DNA of 64,000 nt from Setaria digitata (lineage: Eukaryota > Nematoda > Chromadorea > Rhabditida > Setariidae): NCBI GenBank assembly GCA_003640385.1, contig RCAB01000021.1, positions 248,001 through 312,000 on the forward strand. Direction: 5' to 3'. A program made the position numbers and the translations under genes. Below, in pieces: positions 48,901-60,000 of the stretch. Positions within the stretch are counted from its first letter, which is position 1. The number at the start of each line of letters is the position of its first letter. The notes below the pieces were generated by a model. It was given only the letters and a program-made list of their open reading frames with translations. It was not told the DNA's origin and made no database searches.

Positions 48901-49171
48901 TAACGGTCATACATCGGCAACCAGTACAATTAAATCGAAAGACTCTAGCACTGTTGGCGGATCAGGAAAAGTAAGTGAACGTCAATGAGATCATAGACAT
49001 GTAAGAAAAATTTTGTAATGAAATCTAGATCCTAAGATGATGATAAAATCGTGAATTTTTGTAAAAAAGACAATTCAGGAGAGTAATTTTCGAAGATTTC
49101 GGAATAATGAAGATTCTTCGCATTCGGATGATGAAGCTAGGTGGAACGGTAATTCAACTCAGCAACTGTGA
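45987..49171 (+). CDS. UBXN4: UBX domain protein UBXN4 (erasin), ER membrane
   Basis: UBXN4 is an ER-membrane protein whose UBX domain recruits p97/VCP for ER-associated degradation. Exons: 45987-46077, 46478-46609, 46801-46925, 47217-47546, 47689-47798, 47900-48001, 48184-48286, 48396-48518, 48785-48970, 49079 (or 49070)-49171. All phases close, giving 464 aa (human 508). The N-terminal thioredoxin-like part begins MKWFEGGIAEAIAES and continues with SNDEQSIRMAQLW. A charged coiled coil follows (EEKQKEIERRNLGKLMADAK). The UBX fold reads CKFSDGSTLVRQF to GLTPSATVLIL, with FYIVQMYPRREF where p97-binding UBX domains carry the FPR-type loop; the core here is YPRR. A hydrophobic stretch (WIGFLQYAIAAPFQALYRIL and onward) is the membrane hairpin. 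The last residues, RWNGNSTQQL, match the human WNGNSTQQM end. Confidence 0.95.
47561..47584. repeat. (TA)n repeat in UBXN4 intron 4
   Basis: A perfect TA run directly after the donor of the 47217-47546 exon. Confidence 0.9.
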
Positions 49172-50410
49172 TTTCCGAGTTCCAATCTGTATAAGTGATT
49201 TCATTTTATTCCATACGTCCATTGTCATGTTACTTTTTTACTAACAAATTGAATGTGATCTTATTTGAATTTTATGACAAGATGTATCAATTACTGGAAG
49301 AGAATAATAGCAATGATGTCGCAGTAGTCGCAGTGCACTTCATCTCATCCATTCTTAGTGTACAGTTATCTAGCCGGAAACAATCATTGTGCCTCTGTTA
49401 AGAAAGGGAGAGCTATGCGTACCGTCATATCCAAAATACATATTCAGAGATCTGGCAGTTTCTAGTGAAAAATGTAGGAAGTGGAGACGAACGAGTGTGA
49501 GGGATGGAATCCAGGACGGAAGATCCAGGTGGAATTAATTTGGAGAGGTGGTGAAGTGGTTGAGGTACTGCAATATTTCTCTTCGTAAGCTAGCCACAAA
49601 GTTTTGATTTCTGGATCGAAATCCGTAGATTCCCTACTGGAACTGTGTCATCCCTTGCCTTGAGACAAATGGGCTAGATGCGCCTCGTAAGTTGCCGTCA
49701 CGGTGCGCGGCACCACAGTACATTATCCTGGGACGCGTGCTGGATTCCACTGAGCCTAAGCTCTCCTCCAGCTGTTCAGTGAGACAGCAACGACAGACAT
49801 TCCTAATTACCTAATTAAGACTGTCTCAACACCAACAACTTGTCAAGGTGTCCTTTCGTTCGACTCATTGCGAACCGAAAATTCTACGCTACTTCCACAT
49901 TACACTAGCCTGAAGTACGGACAGACAGAGAGAGACGGACGGAGGAAGGGAGAGAGGGGAGGGATGGAAGGAATGTTATTTGGGACTTTTTTATGAAATA
50001 CTGGATGTGTGTGTCAGTGACAGCTGGGAGGATGGTGCCGTCTGCTGGCAATCAGCTGGGAGGGAGCGGGGGCCGGGACGGGGTGCACTGCCGTGCCCAC
50101 TCTGCGCTCGCTCACAGACAGCCAGATTGTCAATTGCACGGTCTCGAGCTAGTGTCGGTGGCTGTCGGGAAGTTGAGGACAGTGACGTGTCTCCCCTGTA
50201 CAAGAGAAGTGAGGCTAACAGAGGAAGTGGTCCCTTGCTAGGCTGTGATTCCCTGTCTTCTCATTTCTGTCAAATATCGGTCCTCATCCATTAACGCACT
50301 GGTACTACTCTCGGCCGCTTCGCCTCCCCTGGAGTGTGCATGAGCGCTCAGTACATATACTTTTGAACTTCGCTCATGTCTTTGGAGTATCCCCAGGATT
50401 TTCATTCATT
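49172..50410. promoter_or_regulatory. Intergenic region upstream of TFAP4
   Basis: It contains the 3' end of UBXN4 and then the likely promoter of the AP-4 gene. From about 49920 there is a purine-rich, locally GC-rich stretch. Open frames at 49980-50294 (+) and 49991-50203 (-) have no family resemblance. ATTCATTTAG ends about 20 bases before the proposed TFAP4 ATG and could be a trans-splice acceptor. Confidence 0.45.
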
Positions 50411-50431
50411 TAGTCCGAAGAGAGCGCAAAA

Positions 50432-53400
50432 ATGAAGGATGAATATGTGGCACAGCCGAAAAGTACGAACGCGAAGATAAAAAGTAACAGCAGCAGTACC
50501 GATGAAGATGATGAACGATACTCCGCTCGATCTCATAGGAGGTTCACAACTTTATTATTACTGTGTCAGTGTTGCTTTTCGTTTTGCTCTGCAGGAGTAG
50601 GGGACTTGTCCGTCCTGTACTGTAGTGAATTGATTTTGTCAACTCTCTTTATCCAGGTTATTGTCTCAGCATTATGCCACCTAAAAATCATAAACTTGCC
50701 TGCTTTCACCCTTCAGCTCCTTCGTAGCACTATTTGTTCAGTTGTCGAGAAGGGAAAGGAGCTAGGTTGAAAATGATCTTGTCCGAGTGACCAACTAACT
50801 CTCCACATTCTGCTACATTTTCTTCTCACCACCGTGCTCCATCTAGAAAGTGAACGAACGTTCACATGACAGTAATATTTTTTTACTACAGTAGTACAAC
50901 ATAACTGCTGGAATTACCCTGTCATTCATCTTGGACGATTATTAGCCGAGTTGCAGCAGTAGCAGGTTGCCACGGTTGGCTTATTTTTAATAAAGGACAT
51001 AATTCGTAGACGAGCGAACTAGCTGGAAGGGAGAATATGAGGATCTGCGAAAGGAAAGACTCATCTCATCTGTATAAAGAGACAGGACAATAAGCTTTAG
51101 CTTAGAGGGAAGAGCATCAATCATTTTCGTCATTTCTAAAATTTCTGACTGATGTCTTCGTATGTTACTTCAAACTTCTAAACAACAAATGCAATTTGTA
51201 AAGGGAAAGTGGCAATGGGATGTTGAATTGAGTATAGCCAACTCATGACAAGCCTAAGCCAAGGATGTCGATTCGACTAGAGTAGATTAGTGTATGCATT
51301 GGATTGAGCGGAACTTATAAAAGGTGCCATTTGCAAACTCATCTCTTATCACTCTTTCAGAAGCCTATCTGAATGCTGCATCCGTTCGTATTGTATGCAT
51401 CTGCATGTGCACGTCGTCTGCATCTGCATGTGCATGTGTATGTGCAGTCCACTTTTTGATCACATTGCAGCCGGGCAGCTCCATTCTTGTTTTTGTAGTT
51501 CTTTTGATGCCGATGGCAATTCTCGTAGTGGTGGTAGTATCGGTGACGGGGTGACAAACGTCCATCATTTCAGATCAATCTGTGTGCCTGTATATACACA
51601 GCAAAAAAACCATTGCATTTTCCACTTTCGATGTGCTTTCTACACATCTTGTCTACACATCCATGCATCACTGCGTGCTTACGTGTCTGTCCGGTCTGTA
51701 TACGTTATTTACGTCCTTTACTTCTGCTATGCCTGTATGACGAACCGTCAAGAGTGTAAACATTACAGTCCTTAAGGAATTCATGTACGCATACTTTGTG
51801 GCATTTTAGCAATATTTCTCTTATTTCTGTGCGCACTTGACTGTTATTGAAAGGAGATAGAGTTTCGTTACTGATTATGATGCAGTAATAAGTATCAACA
51901 CTATTCATGTCGAAAAATTTACCGCCAGGGTAACATGGAAGATGTGGTGGTCGAATCATTTCTTCTGCTTAATTTTTGTATTCGTAACCATGAGTAGTCA
52001 TCTCTATTTTGTATGTATCACACATCGTTTGGTTAACAGTAGATTTTGATTTGAAATGCTTCAATTATGTACTGATCTAATTAATATTTCTTGTATCATA
52101 ATTTCGTAATTCTTTCTTTAGTGACTCGTAATTTATGTAAAATTAAATTTATCAGGAGGAATAAGACATTTCGCTCCACAGCGGTTAAGACCTAGTTGTT
52201 TGAACAAGATTTTTAGCGTGAGTTATTAATCAGTTGTTTGATTATTTTATCAGTGGGATTTCTCGTAGATATCAGTAAACACAATTGGGAGCAAATCCCC
52301 AAACAGTTTAGTTTTTTTCAAGATTGCCGTTCCAAAAAAAAAGAAAGAAAACTTTTCCACTTTGAAAAGATTATGGTAAATATACGTAAGAAAAAGACAA
52401 ATCCTATAAATTGGTGAACAGTAATGTAGAGTTTTATGTGTTTGTTAGAATGAAATTTAAACGACTCGTATTTTTGGATGGGTTTTGAATTCCTGATGCT
52501 AGAATTTCTGTTAAGGAAATAAAACTGAGCAAGGTGTTTTCGAACAGATGATTGAAAGCCACCCCGTTAAAAAGAACAGAAGAGATAAGGAAGTGGAAAC
52601 AAAAGGAAGAGAAATTGTTCCGTCAGCGGTGCACACCCAGACATTCCAGGCCAGTATTTTGGCGTCCTACTGCTCGGGTTTTAAAACCAAAAGAGGACCG
52701 GAAGAGTTCGTTACATAGTATTAACCATCCATCATTCCTAATGATGTTCATTGTTATATGTTTGTCTGCAGAGCCCATCTGATATTTTGGTCGGCATTTT
52801 TTCCTTTATTACTCAGTTAAGTATACAAAATACAAAATTCTGAACTTAGATGAAGAGCAAGTAAGGCAGTCACGCTTCTTTCGTCTTTCCTTTTGTCCTC
52901 ATATCCGAATAAGTTCGCTTTGTCTGCTTATTTAGTGCCGAACAATCTCTTCATCTTCACAAAAATTTGCAGTTTAACTTCACTTTCAGCGAGTCGCCAT
53001 CATATCATACGGGCAGCAGTGAGCCACCGAATGATCTCATTTCACCGCCAATGGGCGGTAGTATCGACACAACAGATCGGCGTCTTCGTCGTCAAATTGC
53101 CAATTGCAACGAACGTCGTCGTATGCAAAGCATCAATGCTGGTTTTCAATCACTGAAATTACTTTTGCCTCGAAGGGATGGCGAGAAGTTGAGTAAAGTA
53201 AGGCTTTCCGACTTTCCATCTTTTTCCTCTTACCTAATTCAACTCTGTAATTGTTCTATGTCTTGTTATGTTGGTTTGAAAAATACTGGAACATTTTTAA
53301 AGTCTGTAACTTAAAACACATTGTATTGCAAAATGATTCCCTCTCATTTTCACGATATAGTAGTGTATCGTGATATCTCCAAACGGGATAGGGAGTTATT

Positions 53401-55545
53401 TTGTGCTCATAACTGCCGAGTACATTAGAGGAACCAGCATCGAAGAAAGATGTGAACCTGTTCAGTGAGCAGTAAAGTGCTAAGCTTCTCTTGTTAAACG
53501 ATTGTTTTTGACGAAATTTCTATTTTAAGGCTGCGATACTGCAGCATACAGTGGAACTAATTCAGACATTGCGTGCCGAAAAAATGAAACTCATCGAAGA
53601 AAAAGAAACAGTCATAAACGCTAAAAAGCGGAAAATTCAAGGTTTGTTTGAAATAAGTGAGATTTAATCTACATTACGCTCCGATACCTTTACCTGTATA
53701 AACCAAATCTGCCAAATGTAAAAACACATTTGGAAAGGAAAAATTCCATGATATGAAAAGCAAAAAATTCTGAACAGCAGAAGGCCGTTTTTTGTCCTTG
53801 TAAAAATCAGCTGGTAAACATCAAATTTCAAAACTTGCATGGCTACAGCTCTTTACGGTTTTTGCAGTAAATTGGAAGAGTGAGAATGCTTATTTATGTT
53901 TGTTTCGCATGATCTCGTTTTTATCCTTTTTTTTTTTTTTTTTTTTTTTTTTAGACGAAAACATGCGAGAACGTGGTGTAATAGGGGAATTGACGGCCGC
54001 TTTGGAACATGAACGTCGTTTACGACATCTTTATGAGAGAATGTTTAATTTATGGACGAATTCACCTGTGCTGTCACAATTCCTCGCAAAACCGAACACC
54101 TCAGTAATTAATCCAGCCATTGCACTGCAGAATGTTGTACCTCCAATTCTACAGACACGTGGGTTTACAGGTATTTATATGAATTTTGATTTTAAGTTCG
54201 AAAAAATTATCACTAGACTTTTATTATTGAGCTCTTTCTCTCCGACTGTTTTGCTCCACTCACTTTTAAATCAACTGCTTTATTACGTGCGTGTTAATTT
54301 AGGTGCCAGGAAAACTTGTTATTACGGAGACTGCTTTGCAAAGTACTTTACTATTTACCGTCACAAGCTGCACCATCATCAAATGATGGTCAGTAGTATA
54401 AGAATTCCGCAAAGTATCCATTTATTAAATCAAATATTCCACTAAATTCGAAAAAAATTAGCACTAGGCTTTTATGAAATACTTGGAATTTTTATAGAAT
54501 TCAGCAGTGCTTGAGATTCATGCACTACGAAATTAGATTCGAATACAATTTAATGGTGGTTGCACGGGCCTCAATGGCTGAGCTCTGTTTTTTGTTGTAA
54601 AAATTCTGTGAATAGTGTGGGAACTAGTTGAAAAAGCTCCTTTTTTCGGCATCTCACCCTTCATAGCTTTGGTCTCATCGTCATGATGTTCCAACAACAT
54701 TCTACACCTTCCTAAATCGTAAAGGATGAATGACTGGAAGAAAGCTTTTTTAGTAGTTTTCCACATTAACAACCCAAATTTTCATTCCGACCAGGTTCTG
54801 GAAGGATGATGAAACTCCATTATTTATAATGTTAGTGCACGTTTAATTCTCTGCTTCGGATTAATTAATTCAGAAATTGAAAGCAGTCTTCAAATAAAGC
54901 ATCCGAACGTAAAGTATATCTTCAATTTTTTTTAAAACTGCTTTTATCAATGAAAATGCTAAGAATATAATATAATCTTCACATTACTTTTGGTTTTACT
55001 ACATTCGGATAAGAATGCTACATCCTCTGCCAAGCTTGCTGATGTTAGTTTTCACCATTCAGTGTTCTCAGAATGTATCATTTTCTTCAGGAGTTTTACC
55101 GCCTGCACTTCTGATCGACAATTTGTTAACCAATGCGCGAATAAGCAATAATAGTTGTGGCACTGGCAGTGATAATGCTAGTGGTGGTGCTGGACAACTA
55201 CAAACGACGAGTTTCGATTTGAACATGTTTACGGGTAATTTGGTATCGGAAACAGCAGTGTCAGCAATAGCAGCAGACAATGAGGCACGTTTCATTGATG
55301 ACAGAAAGCCGTCACCATCACAAATACAGTCGGCAGCAATCGGTGATTTACTTGCTCAACCATCACCATTTCTTTTTAATTCGCTAGAAAATGCCTCTGG
55401 GGCCAATTTGAATTCAAATTTTTATACGATTCTGGAAGCAATTCGACAGTTAGAAGAAAGTTCTTCAACTTTCAATGGTTCTACTTCAACGTCGACGGTT
55501 AATCAGCAGCAACAGCAGCAGCAACCAAATGTGCTGGTTCGTTAA
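50432..55545 (+). CDS. TFAP4: AP-4-type bHLH transcription factor (HLH-11 like)
   Basis: TFAP4 homodimers bind E-boxes of the CAGCTG type; the C. elegans counterpart is HLH-11. Exons: 50432-50541 (proposed first exon), 52990-53197, 53530-53641, 53955-54170, 55091-55545 (TAA), giving 366 aa (human 338). The basic region and helix 1 read RRLRRQIANCNERRRMQSIN, against RRIRREIANSNERRRMQSIN in human. The loop is LPRRDGEKLSKAAILQHT, followed by a leucine-zipper-like helix, then a second coiled coil (ERRLRHLYERMF). Near the C-terminus FYTILEAIRQLE matches the human LDTIVQAIQHIE, and a polyglutamine run ends the protein. The bHLH exon can start at 52973 or 52990. Only the latter (TTTCAG acceptor) is in phase with exon 1, whose donor (AGGAG|gttcac) is weak, so the N-terminus is the uncertain part. 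Intron 1 is about 2.4 kb. Confidence 0.9.
50542..52989 (+). other. TFAP4 intron 1 (2.4 kb)
   Basis: No convincing exon is seen. A frame starting at ATG 52548 just after an acceptor-like CGAACAG reads about 60 lysine/arginine-rich codons to a stop and could be an alternative 5' exon. The stretch 51390-51450 is an imperfect repeat of TGCATCTGCATGTGCA type. Confidence 0.4.
53930..53954 (+). repeat. Long poly-T acceptor tract in TFAP4
   Basis: A run of more than 20 T leads directly into the TTAG acceptor of the 53955-54170 exon, an extreme polypyrimidine tract. Confidence 0.85.
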
Positions 55546-57055
55546 GATAGGTGGTCTTAATGATGCTTGCTTGAATGGATCTCGTCGAATTTCTCTTTTA
55601 TTTTTATTTAAATCATTTTTTCTTCCAAGGGAGATTCTTTAATTTCCTTCACTTCGATGAGTTTTTTTCTTTCAAATATACTGCCCGCACAAAGATCTAT
55701 ATTTGCCTCATGCTATCGGGAATTGTGTAACTTTTTACTTTTCCTCTCAACAATGTCATATAGTTTTACTGCTAAAATCATTTTTCTTTGAAGTCTTAAA
55801 TTTTCAACTCTCTTTTGCATTTCAAGTCTACATATTGCAGTTACTTATGCTCTGTTGTTTGTAACTAATTTTAGGTCTTCGAATAATTCTACTCGGCGTA
55901 CGATTACATCTCAGAGATACCGAGAATATCGTACTGAAAGCCCGAATGATCTCGGTAATCTAGAGGCAACTTTTGCGTATTCTTTACTGTAATTTATTTG
56001 TGATATGCATTTATGTGGATGGGGAAATGGAACATGCACTTTATTATTTGGTTAGGCGTTAACTACAGAGATTACTAATTGCTTCGATGATATGATAGGG
56101 TGGTATTTATTTTTTTGATTATTTGCGGACTGAATTTTGCTGGTCCTCTGCATTTCTTTTTCTTTATCATTTGAGGGTTTCTCTTTGTAAGGGTTTTTTT
56201 TTCTGCTGCTACTTTTTTTTTCCTTTTTTTTTTTCAAAGGTTCATTGTTTTTTAGGGCGAGATTTTCTTTACATATTTCGAATTTTTCGAGTTAATCTAT
56301 ATCACATAGCTTAGCCGAAGTGTTGTTACTGCTGCTATGGTCACACTTCCGTGACTTTTTATCAATAGCCGTGATTTTTACTATTGTGTTTTGTTTTGTT
56401 TGTTCTGTTATTACTTTGTTATTAATTAACTGTTGAAGCACCCAAATTAAATTCATTTCAAGTCAAAGTCGGTTTTAGTGCTTTCTTTTTATACTAAATA
56501 TTCAAATATTTCAAGAAAAAATTTTGAATTCCTGTTTATCAGAAGATTTTTGCATTTTAATTTCTGTAAAGCCTCGGTCCTTATTTTATTCATTTTTTTT
56601 ACAGATTTGTTAAATTAAAAAAGAAATCCCTAAATTTATCAAATTCTTTTTCAAAAATGTTGGAAGAACTATATACAAGTATTTTATACCTACCCTGCAG
56701 TTGAGTTGAGTTATAAGCTATGGTAACATTTTTATGTTTGGTTTAAAAAGTTTCATGTTCGTCTTTGTTGCAACTGATTGGACAGTTTGAACAAGTAATT
56801 TTTACAAGATGCAGCAAGACTGCATGTATATCTTCCGTTTGGTTTTGTGTATATTGAAATCTTTTTTTACCATCAGGATATTCTAGTCAGGTGCGGTAGA
56901 GCTAATGCATCTATAATTTCGGAGTTCTATTTTTGGAGAAAAAAACATAAAGCAAGCTGGAAACGCTTTAGAACTTTTCAAGCAAAAAGATTGCTTTGGG
57001 ATCAGTGCTGATTTATCTCATCCTGGTGTAGGTTTATAAATTGAGATTTGAGATA
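55546..57055. other. Convergent 3' region of TFAP4 and BBS7
   Basis: The genes end tail-to-tail here. It is T-rich on the plus strand, as expected for the TFAP4 3' UTR, with no coding exon recognised. The 56123-56314 (+) and 56052-56237 (-) frames are products of T/A-rich sequence. Confidence 0.55.
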
Positions 57056-60000
57056 TCAAGTTTTAGTCGTAAAAAAATACAACAATTTCTTGCGGTCATA
57101 GCTTGCTATAAGGTCAAGGAGATCATCCACTTTCGATTTGCCGTTTCGCCCAGCCATTCGTTCTCGATCTGAAAATGAGAATTATTATTCATCTGGTTTA
57201 AGATACTTTTTTTCACTCAACCATTAATTATACCGGTAACATCCATTCGCTACTGTCAAATATCGTATTCAGGCAAAGATTATGATATCGGTACCAATGT
57301 AAAGATCCACAGTGGCACTGGTAAGGCGGTCAAAATACGTTCCACGAGAAGCCACCTCTCTGTCTAATTCTTCGAACGATTCAAATATTTGTTTTGTATC
57401 GGTGGATAAGGAGAGATCTTCGGCATTGTCTGCTAATTCCTGTGGAAAGGGTTTTTTTCAATTTGGCTTGCTTAGGATCCTTCAAGGTTTCACTTTCTGA
57501 CAGCATTAGAAATAGAGAATGAAGAAGTTGAAATTTAATTAAACCTGAATTTTCGATAAGAGTTCCAAATTTGCACTAACAATTTAAAAAAGCTAAAAAA
57601 TTTAAAGTTCCGTCTCAGTATGCTTAGCTAATTTTGACACTTCTTACCTTTCGTAAGAAGGTTTAACCTTCCTGATCTCCTTAAATGAAGCTAAAAAAGT
57701 TTTAGAGAAAGGAAGTGAGTCCATAATTGGGAACAAATAAACTACACGAACTTTAAGCGCTCGACAAAGTTCCAACTTTTTCGTCAGATTGACATGGTGA
57801 TCAAGCTTAGGATGAAGTAACTGAAGCACGTGTCGAATGCTTTCCTCGTTGAGATCTGAAATTATGATGACTAGTAAGTAAATATCAATTTTGATCAGTA
57901 TCTTCTGGAACTTTAAATCAATTTCGAAGCTTTTCTCGGACCAAGTATTTAGGTTCTTATCGTTAGCTTCGTTTGTCAAGAATTTTTTAAGGTGAATTCT
58001 AATATGCGACACTTCAGCTTCAATTTCCGGTCTTGTCAGGAACTTGGAATTGAAGTTAGTCGTCATTGACAGTCTTTGCTTCAAGTAGCAAGTGATTGTA
58101 GCTTCTGAGTTTGGAGATTGTAAAGGGAACTCTGACATAAAATATTCTAAAATTAATATGTCCTTAAATCTGCTTCATTAGAAGAGCTTTATCTGGCGAA
58201 TCCACCAGTAAAAGCATGTAGACTAACCGTAGTGAATGTCAACTTTGACTTGCCTTTTGGTTACTTCTTTACTTAAGACATCACGAATGATTGCAATTGT
58301 TGAAATATTGTCACTATGAAAGATAGCTGAGCCACGGCTAGAAAAAGGTCGCAATGAATCAGTCGAGAACAAAATGATTTCAAGATTTATTCCTCAGATA
58401 TTTTACAGACGATATGCTAATTAATAATTAAGCTTTTCTTCAAGAAGAGGCGAAGAAACGAATTAAGGTAAAGAAGTGTCTTTAACTACCGTTCAAAAAA
58501 GCTTTTCAAATGTTGTTCTATTGTTTGTCGTTTGGTTTAAACACATAAATCCATGAATTAATCAGATCGGGATTTAACATGCTCTCGGCACTCCCGTTGG
58601 TAATTTTGGAATTTGCTTCGAAAAGTTAATCAAACAAATTGGCAGTGGAGATTATTGAGCAGAAAAGTGAATCAAGCAAAAACTACTGTTTGTTCGACGT
58701 TCAACTAACCTGTATGTGGCTTGCAGCTGTGTGCCAATGAAAACTGAGCAAAAATTAAAAGTTGCAGAATCCTGAGATGGTGCTCGATCCGGAATTTCGG
58801 AAACTAGAAGATTTAACCAGTGATGCGCTTCTGCTGTCGAGAAATTCCCGCTTATTTTTAATATATTCAGTGGTCTTGATGAATCAAATTGATGCACGCG
58901 CTGATGCAATGACAAAGGTTTGATCTCGTAACTACGAACCTAGACGACTGAGGATGGGGTATCAGAAAAGATGGTAAAAGTTCAACGGTGCAAATGTATG
59001 GAATGAAATAAATGTCTTCATATGAAAAGTTCAACAATTTTAATGAAGAACGGACCTGACACATTTTAGGATGAATTTTGGGACAAACATAAGCCTGAAG
59101 ACTTCCATATTGGCCCTCCATTGCACGGATCTTTATTTCGATCCTCGTTGTGCTGGCTTGACAACGATAGGTCGCCAGCAGTGCATTTCTTGACTGGAAA
59201 AAACTTCAGTTAGTCATCGCTTCCAAAAGAGAATTGCTAGTCGATTTAAATAAAATGATCCAGTTGTCTATTTTAGAGCAGCTACTGTACTTGAATGAGC
59301 TTAGTCTAGTCTACTGCAATACAGTCAGTGAAAAGCAAAGAGTTTAACTGTTCCATCAGGTGGTGTAATCGAAATAACTGCTGCATTTTTCTCCACATCA
59401 AGCAACTCAACAGGTACCTCACTCTGCAAGGTCGAATTAAACAGTTTGAGAACGATGATATGATAATTTTTGCATATAAATAAATGCTGATAAATTATCA
59501 GAAAACAGATCCTTAGAGACCTATAAATTTAAATTGAACTGGAATGATTTGAACTGTTCAGAAACCGATAGGTTAAAACTCAAAGGAACAGTTGTGCGAT
59601 GATTTCAACTGTGCAAAGAAAAAAGAGAACCTGCAGCAAAATGAAATCAATGGGTATGATGAGCTCGATAATCAATGAGTAGCATACGGCTTCCTTATCA
59701 AGCCTAAATTGATCATTAATCATGAAGCGTGGTATCGATACTGAAATCGCTTCTTTCTCCATCGTTATTTCATTGTATCGTTCGCGTTCTTCGCCAATCT
59801 TTTGTTGCAACTTTTCAATCTCATTCCTGTTATAATTCCAATCAATCTATTCATAGAAAATTGACCTAAGAAATGCCACTTAAAAATAACAATCTTTTGA
59901 GGTTTTCAAAAGCGATGCCTTTTAAGCCAAAAAAATCAATATAAAATAAATAAATGCATACCTAAGTTGTTGAACCTTGATCTCTATCTGAGGTGACAGT

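Noticed and set aside
57644..57751. Read-through of the BBS7 exon to PSYER and a stop
   Set aside because: Splicing at 57752 joins CRALK to ELADN, which aligns with human DALKELQ and restores the conserved C-terminus; the read-through is intron.
58865..59055. ORF reading MEGQYGSLQ through an intron
   Set aside because: The real exon ends at 59056 (CAG|gtccgt); the rest of the frame is intron and exon shadow.
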